Below are positions 25,694-33,368 of a stretch of DNA of 64,000 nucleotides, piece after piece. The stretch's first letter is position 1. Every line of letters starts with the position of its first letter. Position numbers and translations under genes: made by a program. The stretch lies in contig DASVBU010000033.1 of the NCBI GenBank assembly GCA_036375695.1, forward strand, positions 62,001-126,000, read 5' to 3'. The notes under the pieces are model-generated. The model saw only the letters and a list, made by a program, of their open reading frames with translations. It did no database searches and was not told the DNA's origin. Source of the stretch: ZC4RG35 sp036375695. Lineage in GTDB: Bacteria > Actinomycetota > Acidimicrobiia > Spongiisociales > ZC4RG35.

Positions 25694-26965
25694 ATGGCAT
25701 TGGACGTAGGTCACGAATTCGATTCCCCGATGTACCACGATGCCGTGGGTCAATTCGATCGGGTGTCATCGCTCATGGGCCTGGACAAGAACGTGGCCGA
25801 TCGGCTCCGGGTCCCTCAACGTTCCACGGTGGTGAGCTTCCCCTTCCGCCACGACACCTACAACGAGGTCGAGACCATCTTCGGCTACCGGGTCCAGCAT
25901 CTGAGCACCATGGGTCCCACGAAGGGCGGCATCCGATTCGCCCCCGACGTCAATCTGGGCGAGGTCGCCGCCCTCGCCATGCTGATGACCTGGAAGTGCG
26001 CCATCGTCGGTGTCCCGTTCGGCGGCGCCAAGGGCGGTGTGCGCATCGACCCCATGAAGCTCTCCCGCGCCGAGCTGCAGCGGGTAACCCGGCGCTACAC
26101 GATGGAGATCATCAATGTCATCGGCCCGGAAACCGACATCCCGGCTCCGGACCTGGGCACCAACGAACAGGTGATGGCCTGGCTCATGGACACGTACAGC
26201 CAGCACGTCGGTCATGCGGTGCCCGCGGTGGTCACCGGGAAGCCGCCCGCACTGGGTGGCTCCGTCGCCCGTCGTGAGGCGACGGGCCGCGGCCTGATCT
26301 TCCTCATCCCGCAGGCCGCCAACGCGGCCGGTATCGACGGGTCGGGTCTCAGGGTGGCGATCCATGGGTTCGGAAACGTGGGTCTCTACGCCGCGGTGGC
26401 GGCCGAGCAGGCCGGTCACAAGGTGATCGCGGTGTCCGACATCTCGGGGGGTATCTACAACCCGGAGGGCATCGACGTGTCATCGGCCTCGAAGTGGGTC
26501 CAGGAGCACCGATTCCTCGAGGGCTACCCCGAGGCCGACCACATTGGTGCCAACGAGATCTTCACCATGGAGTGCGACGTCCTCATCCCGGCGGCGGTGC
26601 AGGGGGTGATCAACGCCGACAACGCCAAGGACGTCCAGGCCAAGATCGTCATCGAGGGCGCCAACAACCCGACCACCATCGAAGGCGACGTGATCCTCCG
26701 TGACCGCGGGGTCTTCATCGTCCCCGACATCCTCGCCAACGCCGGCGGCGTCACGGTCTCCTACTTCGAATGGGTCCAAGACGTGCAGAAGTACTTCTGG
26801 ACGGAGAACGAGGTGGTGGCCCGGCTCCGGGAGATCATGACCCGGGCGTTCGACGACGTGTACTCCATCGCCATCAGCGAGAACGTCGACATGCGGACCG
26901 CCGCCCTGATCAAGGGGATCCGCCGGGTCGCCGACGCCAAACTCGTCCGGGGCGTGTTCCCGTGA
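25694..26965 (+). CDS. gdhA: glutamate dehydrogenase (Glu/Leu/Phe/Val dehydrogenase family)
   Basis: The 423-residue enzyme reversibly deaminates glutamate to 2-oxoglutarate. Signatures are GPTKGGIRFAP, the catalytic-lysine loop VPFGGAKGGV and the Rossmann motif GFGNVG in the C-terminal half. Its length matches the small hexameric GDH family. NAD versus NADP preference is not decided. The start at 25694 has an AAGGAAGG SD. An in-frame ATG at 25673 is too close to the -10 element. A truncated gene fragment lies convergent to its 3' end. Confidence 0.92.
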   Translation: MALDVGHEFDSPMYHDAVGQFDRVSSLMGLDKNVADRLRVPQRSTVVSFPFRHDTYNEVETIFGYRVQHLSTMGPTKGGIRFAPDVNLGEVAALAMLMTWKCAIVGVPFGGAKGGVRIDPMKLSRAELQRVTRRYTMEIINVIGPETDIPAPDLGTNEQVMAWLMDTYSQHVGHAVPAVVTGKPPALGGSVARREATGRGLIFLIPQAANAAGIDGSGLRVAIHGFGNVGLYAAVAAEQAGHKVIAVSDISGGIYNPEGIDVSSASKWVQEHRFLEGYPEADHIGANEIFTMECDVLIPAAVQGVINADNAKDVQAKIVIEGANNPTTIEGDVILRDRGVFIVPDILANAGGVTVSYFEWVQDVQKYFWTENEVVARLREIMTRAFDDVYSIAISENVDMRTAALIKGIRRVADAKLVRGVFP

Positions 26966-27391
26966 TCGTCGTCGCCATTCCTCGAGGCTCGTCGGAACGA
27001 CGATCTCGCCGGCGATGATTCGTCGCTTCAGATCCTCGAGGACGAGGATGATGTCATCGACGAAGCCGCCGCTCGTCGAGTAGTCGACCGCCCTCTCTGC
27101 CAGACCCAGCCCGCGGCGGCCGCTCTCGAATCTGCCCTGGCTGAACTCGACCAGGAGATCATGTGCCACCACGTCGTACTTCTTCACCGTCGAAGTGAGG
27201 ATGTGCGGCCGCCATCGCCGCGGGTCTGGGCCGCCCGACTCGTAGTGGGACCAGTCCAGATTGGTCAGGTACTGGTCGGAGTCGACCCCGATGGCCCAGA
27301 GGTGCCGGCCCTGACGCTCGCTCTCCACGACGCAGGCGCGCTCAATGAATGCTCTACGGGAGGGGCGGCTGTCGAGGCTTGGGAGCGGCCG
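26966..27391 (-). pseudogene. truncated BMP-family (PnrA-like) substrate-binding protein fragment
   Basis: The minus-strand frame reads IERACVVESERQGRHLWAIG, then VDSDQYL, ILTSTVKKYDVVAHDLL, GRFESG and IIAGEIVVPT. This is the C-terminal ~110 residues of the BMP family of nucleoside-binding lipoproteins. The N-terminal two thirds and signal peptide are missing. The frame opens right after the stop of the nuclease gene at 27392 without a credible start. At the other end it lacks its own stop and reads on into antisense of gdh. This is a decayed remnant of a transporter gene. Confidence 0.65.
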
Positions 27392-28198
27392 CTAGACCGT
27401 GTCGGTCTGCGACTCGGCCCAGGCAGGGCACAGTTCGCGGTAGGAGCACCAGTTGCACAGGGTTCCCGGCCGTGGTGGGAACTTGCCTGTCGCCAGGGCG
27501 CGGTCGATGGCAGCCCAGAGCGCCCTGAGCTGGGTGTCCATGGCGTCGAGCTGGCGGTCGTCCACCGGCAGCCGGTACAGCGTGGGGCCGTTGAGATACA
27601 ACAGCCTGAGCTCGGCCGGTGTCTCGCCGAGACGGTTGCGGATCAGCAGGGCATAGATCTTGAGGGCGAAGAAGGCCGGGAGCGCATAGGGCTCGGGGGG
27701 CGCCTTCCCGGTCTTGTAGTCGGTGATGACCAGGGCACCATCGGGCTTGCGGTCCATCCGGTCGAGGATGCCCCGGATCACGATGCCATTCATCTCCTCG
27801 GTCATGTCCAACTCTCGGGCGACCGGCTCGAAGGTCGCTGGGTCCTCGATGGCGAAGTAGTTGGCCAGGAGCTCGAGGGACTCGAGTCCCCAGTTCCGCT
27901 CCTCCTCGACATCGGAGAACAGATCGGCGAACTCCTCGTCGCCCCGGATGTCGGTCCAGGCCTGGCGGAAGAGGTCGAAGAGGGTTTCGGGTGTCCGGTT
28001 GGTGGTGGGGAGGTCGAACAGACGCTGCAGGGCCAGGTGGGCGGTGGTTCCTCTTGCCTGGTGGATGGAGACCGGCTCGGGGATCCGGTCGATGGCCCTG
28101 AACTTGAACAGTTGAGGGCAGGTCTTGAAGTCGCCGGCCCGGCTGGGGGAGAGATTCTCCAGTCGCACGGCCTCTGTCGCTGCCGCGATGGCGGTCAT
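27392..28198 (-). CDS. RecB-family PD-(D/E)XK nuclease with Fe-S cysteines
   Basis: The 268-residue stand-alone nuclease has a Cas4/RecB-like fold. Nuclease residues appear in GILDRMDRKPDGALVITDYK, and four cysteines (one in FKTCPQLF, three in LCNWCSYRELC) form the family's 4Fe-4S clasp. No cas genes are nearby, so a general repair role is more likely. The ATG at 28198 is chosen because TATGAT ends 7 nt upstream. An earlier ATG at 28210 overlaps that hexamer. Confidence 0.85.
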   Translation of the reverse strand: MTAIAAATEAVRLENLSPSRAGDFKTCPQLFKFRAIDRIPEPVSIHQARGTTAHLALQRLFDLPTTNRTPETLFDLFRQAWTDIRGDEEFADLFSDVEEERNWGLESLELLANYFAIEDPATFEPVARELDMTEEMNGIVIRGILDRMDRKPDGALVITDYKTGKAPPEPYALPAFFALKIYALLIRNRLGETPAELRLLYLNGPTLYRLPVDDRQLDAMDTQLRALWAAIDRALATGKFPPRPGTLCNWCSYRELCPAWAESQTDTV

Positions 28199-28205
28199 GG
28201 TGGCG

Positions 28206-28211
28206 ATCATA
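28206..28211 (-). promoter_or_regulatory. -10 hexamer TATGAT for the RecB-family nuclease (leaderless)
   Basis: TATGAT with a 7-nt spacer to the ATG at 28198. The identical hexamer and spacing occur at 32993. Confidence 0.5.
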
Positions 28212-28282
28212 GGTAGGGGGTACGACAGAATCCGGTCGCGAAAATTCGGCTTGAGGACGCGAAAACTGGGCAGCGGTTCCGG

Positions 28283-28311
28283 TTGACGCTCCCGGGGGCG
28301 CTCTATATGTT
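28283..28311 (+). promoter_or_regulatory. strong promoter of RNA unit A
   Basis: TTGACG (28283-28288) and TATGTT (28306-28311), inside TATATGTT, are separated by 17 nt. An A-rich stretch with two GCGAAAA runs lies 40-60 nt upstream. It is the most consensus-like sigma-70 promoter seen in the window and resembles stable-RNA promoters. Confidence 0.55.
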
Positions 28312-28314
28312 CCC

Positions 28315-28464
28315 GGCCGTGATCGAGGGAGACCTCGATCGCAACCGAAAGGGCTTCGGCCCGGACGGTTGTCGCCTCACCGGGGGCCCGCTTTCCCGGT
28401 GGGACGACAGAACGAGAGCCCCGAGAGGGCTGAGGCCTCGGCCACAGCTCCCTCGGGGTTTCTC
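28315..28464 (+). ncRNA. candidate structured non-coding RNA, unit A
   Basis: No protein gene is credible here. After the strong promoter come four hairpins in a row. The first (28321-28340) is a perfect 8-bp stem with a GAGA tetraloop. The second (28343-28370) has AACCG/CGGTT and GGGC/GCCC helices capped by UUCG. The third (28371-28408) has GTCG/CGAC and CACCGGG/CCCGGTG helices. The last is an intrinsic-terminator-like hairpin ending in TTTCTC. The ~150-nt transcript is unlike RNase P, tmRNA, SRP RNA or the 6C motif as far as can be judged by eye. Its class is unknown. Confidence 0.5.
28414..28464 (+). terminator. terminator-like hairpin of unit A
   Basis: Arms CCCCGAGAGGG (28419-28429) and CTCCCTCGGGG (28448-28458) pair with one mismatch. 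They are framed by GAGA and TTTCTC. The outer arms are identical to those at 28994-29048. Confidence 0.55.
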
Positions 28465-28466
28465 AT

Positions 28467-28501
28467 GTACGGGGCATCGGCCCTTCGGGCCGATGCCGTA
28501 C
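28467..28501. other. strong UUCG-loop hairpin between the RNA units
   Basis: GTAC flanks a helix of CATCGGCC against GGCCGATG closed by a CTTCG loop. With the pairing GTAC ends it forms one of the most stable hairpins in the gap. It could end read-through from unit A. Confidence 0.4.
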
Positions 28502-28574
28502 CACGCACCGCGGCAGCCGCTCTTTCGGCGTTCGTCGTGCCTTCCAGTGGTCCTCTCTGCGGTCTTCGAGGCGC

Positions 28575-28642
28575 GTACTTGGTACCTGGAACGGGCCTGC
28601 TGTCATCCGTCGGGGTACGTGTCACGGGGTACGAGGTACTGG
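28575..28642. repeat. heptad GTACnnn repeats, locus 1
   Basis: Two short arrays with a 7-bp period: GTACTTG-GTACCTG (28575-28588) and GTACGTG-TCACGGG-GTACGAG-GTACTGG (28615-28642). The same kind of array recurs at 49172-49199 and 58242-58262. Confidence 0.5.
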
Positions 28643-28705
28643 CTCGACCAGGTCGCGAAAACTATTCGGGATTCCGGCTTGTGCGCCTTTCGGCGATGGT
28701 CTACT

Positions 28706-28733
28706 TTGACGCCCACGTCGCCGGGGTTACCCG
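28706..28733 (+). promoter_or_regulatory. candidate promoter of RNA unit B
   Basis: TTGACG (28706-28711) is followed after 16 nt by TACCCG. Upstream, GCGAAAACTATTCGG and GGCTTG resemble the sequence upstream of the unit A promoter. The -10 is weaker than that of unit A. Confidence 0.35.
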
Positions 28734-28739
28734 GAGACG

Positions 28740-29048
28740 TACCGGATCGGGCGGGAAACCACCCGTGAAGGTTCCCCGAACCGCAGTCGGGTTTCGACTC
28801 GAAGGCGGATCGGACAGGCCGCTCCGTCGGCGGGGATCCTTCGGGATCGTCACGATGGATCGGTCACCACAGGCCTCCGGGCCTGTATGAGTTCCCGGAG
28901 ACGGGAACGCGGCCTTCGGGCCGCACCCGCCGTCGGCTTCGGCCGATGGCACCCCGCTCGGACTCGGGTCCCCGGCCCGATGAAGACGGGATGGAGAGCC
29001 CCGAGAGGGTTGTGGCTTCGGCTTCGGCTCCCTCGGGGTTTCTCTTTT
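28740..29048 (+). ncRNA. candidate structured non-coding RNA, unit B
   Basis: About 310 nt without a credible protein gene but packed with tetraloop hairpins. They include a GAAA-capped stem (28748-28765), GGTTC/GAACC (28770-28782), GATCC-UUCG-GGATC (28835-28848), ACAGGCC-UCCG-GGCCTGT (28869-28886), GTTCCCG-GAGA-CGGGAAC (28891-28908), GCGGCC-UUCG-GGCCGC (28909-28924) and a UUCG-capped stem (28930-28949). It ends in the same terminator as unit A, here with a clear T-run. It may be a stand-alone RNA, or a leader controlling the lipoprotein gene 115 nt downstream. Confidence 0.5.
28994..29048 (+). terminator. intrinsic terminator of unit B
   Basis: CCCCGAGAGGG (28999-29009) pairs with CTCCCTCGGGG (29028-29038), followed by TTTCTCTTTT. 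The arms match the unit A terminator exactly while the loop differs. Confidence 0.65.
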
Positions 29049-29162
29049 CCCGGGCGACCGTGGGCGTCGCGTCGTGAGTCCCTACAGGTCGAGTCGTCGA
29101 CGGCCGATCCTGAACGGAGAAGAACGAGAGGCAACGATCTGCCTCGTCGACCCCGGGGGACC

Positions 29163-29936
29163 ATGAAACGCCACATCCCGCTCCTGCTGACACTGCTCCT
29201 CGTGTCCGCCTGCACGGCGCGCTCGGAGATCCACGTGATCTTCGACTCGGCGTCCTCCGGCGCGGCGCGGGTCGTCACTGCGGGCGACTCCCTGCTTCGC
29301 GAGGCGATGGCATCGGACTTCGGCGGAACCCCCGATTGGGGCGACCTCGAGTTCGTGGTCGAGGCGTTCGAAGGCCAGGAGCTTGTCGAAGAGGGGTTCG
29401 AGATGGCGCTCTACGAAGACGGCGACTTCGTCGGGGTGGAGGCCACCAAGAGGTTCTCGTCACTGGACGAGCTCGCCCGGATCATGCGGGGACCGGATGC
29501 CGAATCGGATACCGGGCTCACCTTCGTCTCCGAGGAGAAGACGATCTCTTTGAACGCTCCGGACTTCGTCGGGGAGATCACCGAGGAGGAGGCCGGCTTC
29601 GGGGAGTTCCTCACCATCGAGCTCAACCTCCACGTCAAGCTTCCCGGGACGGTGACGTCCCACAACGCCACCCGGGTGGCGGACGACGGGACACTCGTCT
29701 GGGAATACAGGCTGGACGGGTCGAGCACCGACTTCGCGGCGCCGGAGGCGTCCGCCGAGCTCACGGGCTCAGGGTTGCCCGTCATCGTCATGGGGGCGGT
29801 CGTGGCGTTGGCCGCGATCGCCTTCGGTTTGCTCTGGTCTCGGAGGCGCGGGGAGAACGGCCCTGGATCCGATGATGCCGCTCAGGCCCGAGCGGGAGGG
29901 CCCATCGGGGTCGTCACGGAAGACGACCCCGCATAG
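29163..29936 (+). CDS. LppM-like membrane lipoprotein
   Basis: The 257-residue protein has a lipoprotein signal peptide (LLLVSAC). A beta-rich outer domain follows, with LHVKLPGTVTSHNATRV and GTLVWEYRLDG near its end. A C-terminal membrane span (VIVMGAVVALAAIAFGLLW) and a short acidic cytoplasmic tail complete it. This layout and the LPG...W strand pattern match the LppM family of actinobacteria, linked to envelope and phagosome interactions in mycobacteria. The assignment rests on architecture. The ATG at 29163 follows GGGGGA. Transcription may read through the RNA unit B terminator. Confidence 0.65.
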   Translation: MKRHIPLLLTLLLVSACTARSEIHVIFDSASSGAARVVTAGDSLLREAMASDFGGTPDWGDLEFVVEAFEGQELVEEGFEMALYEDGDFVGVEATKRFSSLDELARIMRGPDAESDTGLTFVSEEKTISLNAPDFVGEITEEEAGFGEFLTIELNLHVKLPGTVTSHNATRVADDGTLVWEYRLDGSSTDFAAPEASAELTGSGLPVIVMGAVVALAAIAFGLLWSRRRGENGPGSDDAAQARAGGPIGVVTEDDPA

Positions 29937-29983
29937 TCCACGCTCCGAGTAGCGCTACAGACCCGCGGGGGCGAGCCGGCGCG

Positions 29984-29989
29984 TAGGCT
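29984..29989 (+). promoter_or_regulatory. candidate -10 (TAGGCT) for the acyl-CoA ligase gene
   Basis: TAGGCT lies 32 nt before the ATG at 30022, and a good SD (GGGAGGA) lies between. This gene has a conventional leader. Confidence 0.35.
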
Positions 29990-30021
29990 TCGAATCCGTA
30001 GCGACTACCAGGGAGGATTCG

Positions 30022-31623
30022 ATGGCGCACATGCAGGACTTCCCCCTGCTCCTGTCCACCCTCTACGACCACGCGGTGTGGATCCATCCCGATCAGGAGA
30101 TCGTCTCGGTCGAGTCGGACCGCTCCTTGACCCGCACCACCTACGGGGCCACCGACACCAGGGTGCGGAAGCTGGCCTCTGCCTTCGACGCCCTCGGGAT
30201 CGAGCAGGGCGAAGCGGTGGGCACCTTCGCCTGGAACAACATCCGCCATCACGAGCTCTATTGGGCGACCGCCAACACCGGGCGGATCTGCCACACGATC
30301 AACATCCGCCTGTTCGCCGACCAGATCGTCTACGTGGCCAACCACGCCCAGGACCAGGCGATCTTCGTCGACCCCGACCTGGTGCCCCTGATCGCCCCGC
30401 TGGCCCCGCAATTCGAGACCGTGAAGCATTGGGTGGTCATGGGCCCCGAGGCGAGCGACGACCTCCCGGGCTCCGTCGCATATGAGGACCTCATCGCCGA
30501 CCAGCCCGAACACGGTCGGTGGCCCATGCTCGATGAGCGGTCACCGATGATGCTCTGCTACTCGTCAGGCACGACCGGCCACCCCAAGGGCGTGGCCTAC
30601 ACCCAGCGCTCGACGTATCTGCACACCATCACCAACCTGGCCAACCATCCGATCGAACCCACGGACAACGTCCTCCCCGTGGTGCCGATGTTCCACGCCG
30701 CGGCCTGGGGATACCCGTACATGGCGGTGACCCGTGGGGCCAAGCTCACCTATCCCGGGCCGGACCTCTCGCCGCAAGGCCTGGTCAACATGTTCACCGG
30801 CGAGAAAGTCACGTTCAGCGCCGGCGTCCCCACCGTCTGGCTGGGCGTCAAGCAGTACCTGGAGGCCAATCCCGAGATCAGGCTCTCGTCGATCCGGGCC
30901 TTCCTGTGTGGTGGCTCCGCGGTGCCGCGGGCGATGATCGAGTGGTACTGGAACGCCCAAGGGATCCGCGTCGTCCAGGGCTGGGGCATGACCGAGACAA
31001 ACCCCGTGGCGTCGGTGGCGCTCCTCAAGCCCCACATGGAGTCGTGGCCGCTGGAGGACCAGCTGGACCGGCTCGAGACCGCCGGCATCCCCGTGATGGG
31101 TCTCCAGGTCAAGATCGTGGACGAGGTGGGGGAGGAGCTTCCCCACGATGGCGAGTCGTTCGGGGAGTTGCTCATCCGCGGCCCGTGGATCGCAGGCGAG
31201 TACTACAAGGACGACCGCACGCCGCAGTCGTTCGTCGACGGATGGCTTCGCACCGGCGATGTCTGCAAGATCACGCCGGAGGGTTACATCCGCATCACCG
31301 ACCGCGCCAAGGACGTGATCAAGTCAGGTGGCGAGTGGATCTCGTCTCTCGACCTGGAGAACGAGCTCATGGCGCACCCGGCGGTGGCAGAGGCGACGGT
31401 GGTCGGGCTCAAGCACCCGAAGTGGCAGGAGCGGCCGGTGGCCTTCGTGGTCAAGTCCTCCGACGTGACCGAGGAGGAGCTGCGCACCCACCTGGAAGGG
31501 AGGGTGGCCTCCTGGTGGCTCCCCGATCGCATCGTCTTCATCGACGCCATCCCCAAGACGGGCACGGGCAAGTTCGACAAGAAGGTGGTGCGCGACCAGT
31601 ACGCCGACCTCCTGATGGGTTAG
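30022..31623 (+). CDS. AMP-forming fatty acyl-CoA ligase
   Basis: The 533-residue protein belongs to the ANL adenylating superfamily, closest to medium/long-chain fatty-acid CoA ligases. Visible motifs are the P-loop YSSGTTGHPKGVAYT, QGWGMTETNP (A5), GWLRTGDV (A7), the hinge RITDRAKDVIKSGGEWIS (A8) and the catalytic lysine in TGTGKFDKK (A10). It activates a carboxylic acid with ATP and CoA. Chain length is unknown. Its stop overlaps the convergent lipoprotein gene by 4 nt. Confidence 0.9.
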   Translation: MAHMQDFPLLLSTLYDHAVWIHPDQEIVSVESDRSLTRTTYGATDTRVRKLASAFDALGIEQGEAVGTFAWNNIRHHELYWATANTGRICHTINIRLFADQIVYVANHAQDQAIFVDPDLVPLIAPLAPQFETVKHWVVMGPEASDDLPGSVAYEDLIADQPEHGRWPMLDERSPMMLCYSSGTTGHPKGVAYTQRSTYLHTITNLANHPIEPTDNVLPVVPMFHAAAWGYPYMAVTRGAKLTYPGPDLSPQGLVNMFTGEKVTFSAGVPTVWLGVKQYLEANPEIRLSSIRAFLCGGSAVPRAMIEWYWNAQGIRVVQGWGMTETNPVASVALLKPHMESWPLEDQLDRLETAGIPVMGLQVKIVDEVGEELPHDGESFGELLIRGPWIAGEYYKDDRTPQSFVDGWLRTGDVCKITPEGYIRITDRAKDVIKSGGEWISSLDLENELMAHPAVAEATVVGLKHPKWQERPVAFVVKSSDVTEEELRTHLEGRVASWWLPDRIVFIDAIPKTGTGKFDKKVVRDQYADLLMG

Positions 31624-32927
31624 GGGATGTACTGCTCCTCGATGGCGACGACCTCGCCGTCGACGAGGGTCACCCACCAGGGGTCGGCGAGCATGGCGAC
31701 CTCGTTGCCGGAAGGCTCTCCCGTCATCGCGGCGACGAACTGCTCCCAGGTGATGGGCTGGGGCAATGGATCGCGGCCTTCGCGGTGGTGGTACCAGACC
31801 GAGGTCACCTCAACACCGGGCGCCACCCTGAGCGAGAGCTCGAGGGAGTCGTCGTTGCGGATGTAGTGGCCATCGGGCCGGGGTGCCTCCTCACCGTCCT
31901 CGAGGGCTGCGTAGTCCGCCTCCTTGCCTTCGAACCAGACCGCCAGGTCGAGCCGGAGCTCGGGTAGGTCGTTCCGGTCTCCGAGGAAGGTGCCCGTCAC
32001 ATATCCGACGTACCGCCCGTCGTCGAGCCGGGTCAGGCTGTCATCGGTGAACAACGGCTTGCCACGGTGGACGTAGTCCGATTCCCTCAGAGCAGGCACC
32101 CTCTCGGCGTCCGGCCCGAGGAGAGTGGCGGAGGCGCTCTCGTACACACCGGGGTGGCCCGTGTCCCCGGTGTCGAGGTCGAGGACGTAGTAGGTCTCTT
32201 CGGGCATGGCAGGCTCGAAGGGCCCCCGCGAGACGATGACGTGCCTCCCGTCGAAATCGTGGATCCGGGCATAGGCCTCATAGAAGCCCCCCACCGGGAT
32301 GTCACGGATCACTTCGCCGTCACGGACGATCTGCAGGGCGGCCACATCCTCGATGCCGGCGACCTGTCCCTCCGAGTCGAACAGGACCCCCGGTCCCGCG
32401 ATCCTGGCTTGAAGGCCGTTGGCGGCGTTCCAAACGTGCTCGTCGTCGACGCAACTCGCATCGACCATCGTGCCCGAGGGCTCCTCCACCTCGATGCCGT
32501 CCTCCAGGGAGATGTAGGTGGAGTCACAGAAGCCGATACGCGCCACGGGTCCGTCCGCTGTCGGGATCACCTCGACCAGGTCGCCTTCCGCCGGCGCAAC
32601 CTCGCGGGCCTGTGCCTCACCCACGGGCAGCCACCACAGGGAGCCGTCGGACAGGTAGGCGATGCCGCCCGTGCGATCCCGTGCCACCGTGTGCCAGCCG
32701 ACGCTGCCCGGCCCCTCGATCGGCCCTTCTTCGTGGTGGATGAGGCCGTCGGGCGTCATCATTGCCCACCCGCCCGGGACGAGGTCCGGAAGGGTCGTCG
32801 TCGTGGTCGTGGCAGGAGGGGTGGTGGGTCCGGTGGGGCCGGGAGCCACCGTGGTGGTGGTGACGGTGGCACCGGTGCAGGCCACCAGGGTGAGGGCGAG
32901 TGGCGCGACCAGGCGTCGGAGGGTCAT
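31620..32927 (-). CDS. hypothetical lipoprotein
   Basis: The 435-residue protein starts MTLRRLVAPLALTLVACTG. Its lipobox (LVAC) is followed by a Thr/Pro-rich linker with six consecutive threonines. The remainder is beta-rich, with repeated GG/W and acidic turns that suggest a propeller-like or repeat structure. No family was recognised. The ATG at 32927 is backed by TACTTT 8 nt upstream. Longer starts would enter the divergent membrane-protein gene. Confidence 0.7.
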   Translation of the reverse strand: MTLRRLVAPLALTLVACTGATVTTTTVAPGPTGPTTPPATTTTTTLPDLVPGGWAMMTPDGLIHHEEGPIEGPGSVGWHTVARDRTGGIAYLSDGSLWWLPVGEAQAREVAPAEGDLVEVIPTADGPVARIGFCDSTYISLEDGIEVEEPSGTMVDASCVDDEHVWNAANGLQARIAGPGVLFDSEGQVAGIEDVAALQIVRDGEVIRDIPVGGFYEAYARIHDFDGRHVIVSRGPFEPAMPEETYYVLDLDTGDTGHPGVYESASATLLGPDAERVPALRESDYVHRGKPLFTDDSLTRLDDGRYVGYVTGTFLGDRNDLPELRLDLAVWFEGKEADYAALEDGEEAPRPDGHYIRNDDSLELSLRVAPGVEVTSVWYHHREGRDPLPQPITWEQFVAAMTGEPSGNEVAMLADPWWVTLVDGEVVAIEEQYIP

Positions 32928-32935
32928 CGCGGCGG

Positions 32936-32941
32936 AAAGTA
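32936..32941 (-). promoter_or_regulatory. -10 hexamer TACTTT for the lipoprotein gene (leaderless)
   Basis: TACTTT ends 8 nt before the ATG at 32927 on the minus strand. Confidence 0.4.
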
Positions 32942-32992
32942 GCCAGGGTTGGCCGCTACTGGGCGAAGACGTGGGGCGGTGTGAAGCGTCCC

Positions 32993-32998
32993 TATGAT
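32993..32998 (+). promoter_or_regulatory. -10 hexamer TATGAT for the small membrane protein-inhA operon (leaderless)
   Basis: TATGAT ends 7 nt before a GTG at 33006. The ATG inside the hexamer (32994) is therefore unlikely to be the start. Confidence 0.5.
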
Positions 32999-33005
32999 GG
33001 CCGCC

Positions 33006-33368
33006 GTGGGCAGCATTCATGAAGCCTGGGGACCGATCGCCGCCGGCATCAGCGGCGTGGTCGGTCTCTGGGGCGTGATCATGGCCCGGAGGGAGGACCC
33101 GCCCAAGGCGTTCTACTGGGCGGTGGGCGTGGCCATCGCCGGTCTGATCATCCAGGTGGTCCTCGGGGTCATGGCGATGAGCATCCAGGGGATCGACCCC
33201 GGCAACCAGCACGTCTTCTACGGCGTCGTCATCGCCTTCGCCCTCGCCTTCACCTACATATACCGGGCCCAGTTCCGCAAGCGACCCGCCCTGTACTACG
33301 GCCTGCTCCTGCTCTTCACCATGGGCCTGGCCATCAGGGGGATCATGACCTTCGGGAACAGCTTCTGA
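33006..33368 (+). CDS. small four-helix membrane protein
   Basis: The 120-residue protein has four hydrophobic segments (about 8-26, 40-63, 72-88 and 98-114) and short polar loops. It is not recognised. Its stop overlaps the start of the enoyl reductase gene (TGATG), so the two are translationally coupled, which hints at a membrane role tied to fatty-acid synthesis. The GTG start rests on the promoter position. Confidence 0.65.
   Translation: MGSIHEAWGPIAAGISGVVGLWGVIMARREDPPKAFYWAVGVAIAGLIIQVVLGVMAMSIQGIDPGNQHVFYGVVIAFALAFTYIYRAQFRKRPALYYGLLLLFTMGLAIRGIMTFGNSF

Noticed and set aside
26480..27328. An intact 282-residue gene on the minus strand
   Set aside because: The first ~110 residues are a BMP-family C-terminus. 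The rest is antisense to gdh, so it is a remnant that has lost its stop.
27392..28198. Cas4 of a CRISPR system
   Set aside because: The fold and Fe-S cysteines are Cas4-like, but no cas1/cas2 or repeat array is nearby. General RecB-family nucleases of this size are common in actinobacteria.
28780..28815. tmRNA-like GGTTTCGAC-type segment in unit B
   Set aside because: Only a short resemblance to the tmRNA 5' end exists (GGGTTTCGACTCG). No acceptor arm, tag reading frame or CCA-proximal T-arm was found.
28311..29048. RNase P RNA, SRP RNA or 6C RNA
   Set aside because: The conserved GAGGAAAGTCC and ACAGAAA blocks of RNase P, the GGAAGC-type apical loop of SRP RNA and the C-rich loops of 6C are absent by eye. 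An Infernal search would settle it.
28283..29136. Short open frames across the structured RNA gap
   Set aside because: They are Arg/Gly/Pro-rich, run through palindromes, lack start signals and show no domain. RNA structure explains the sequence better.
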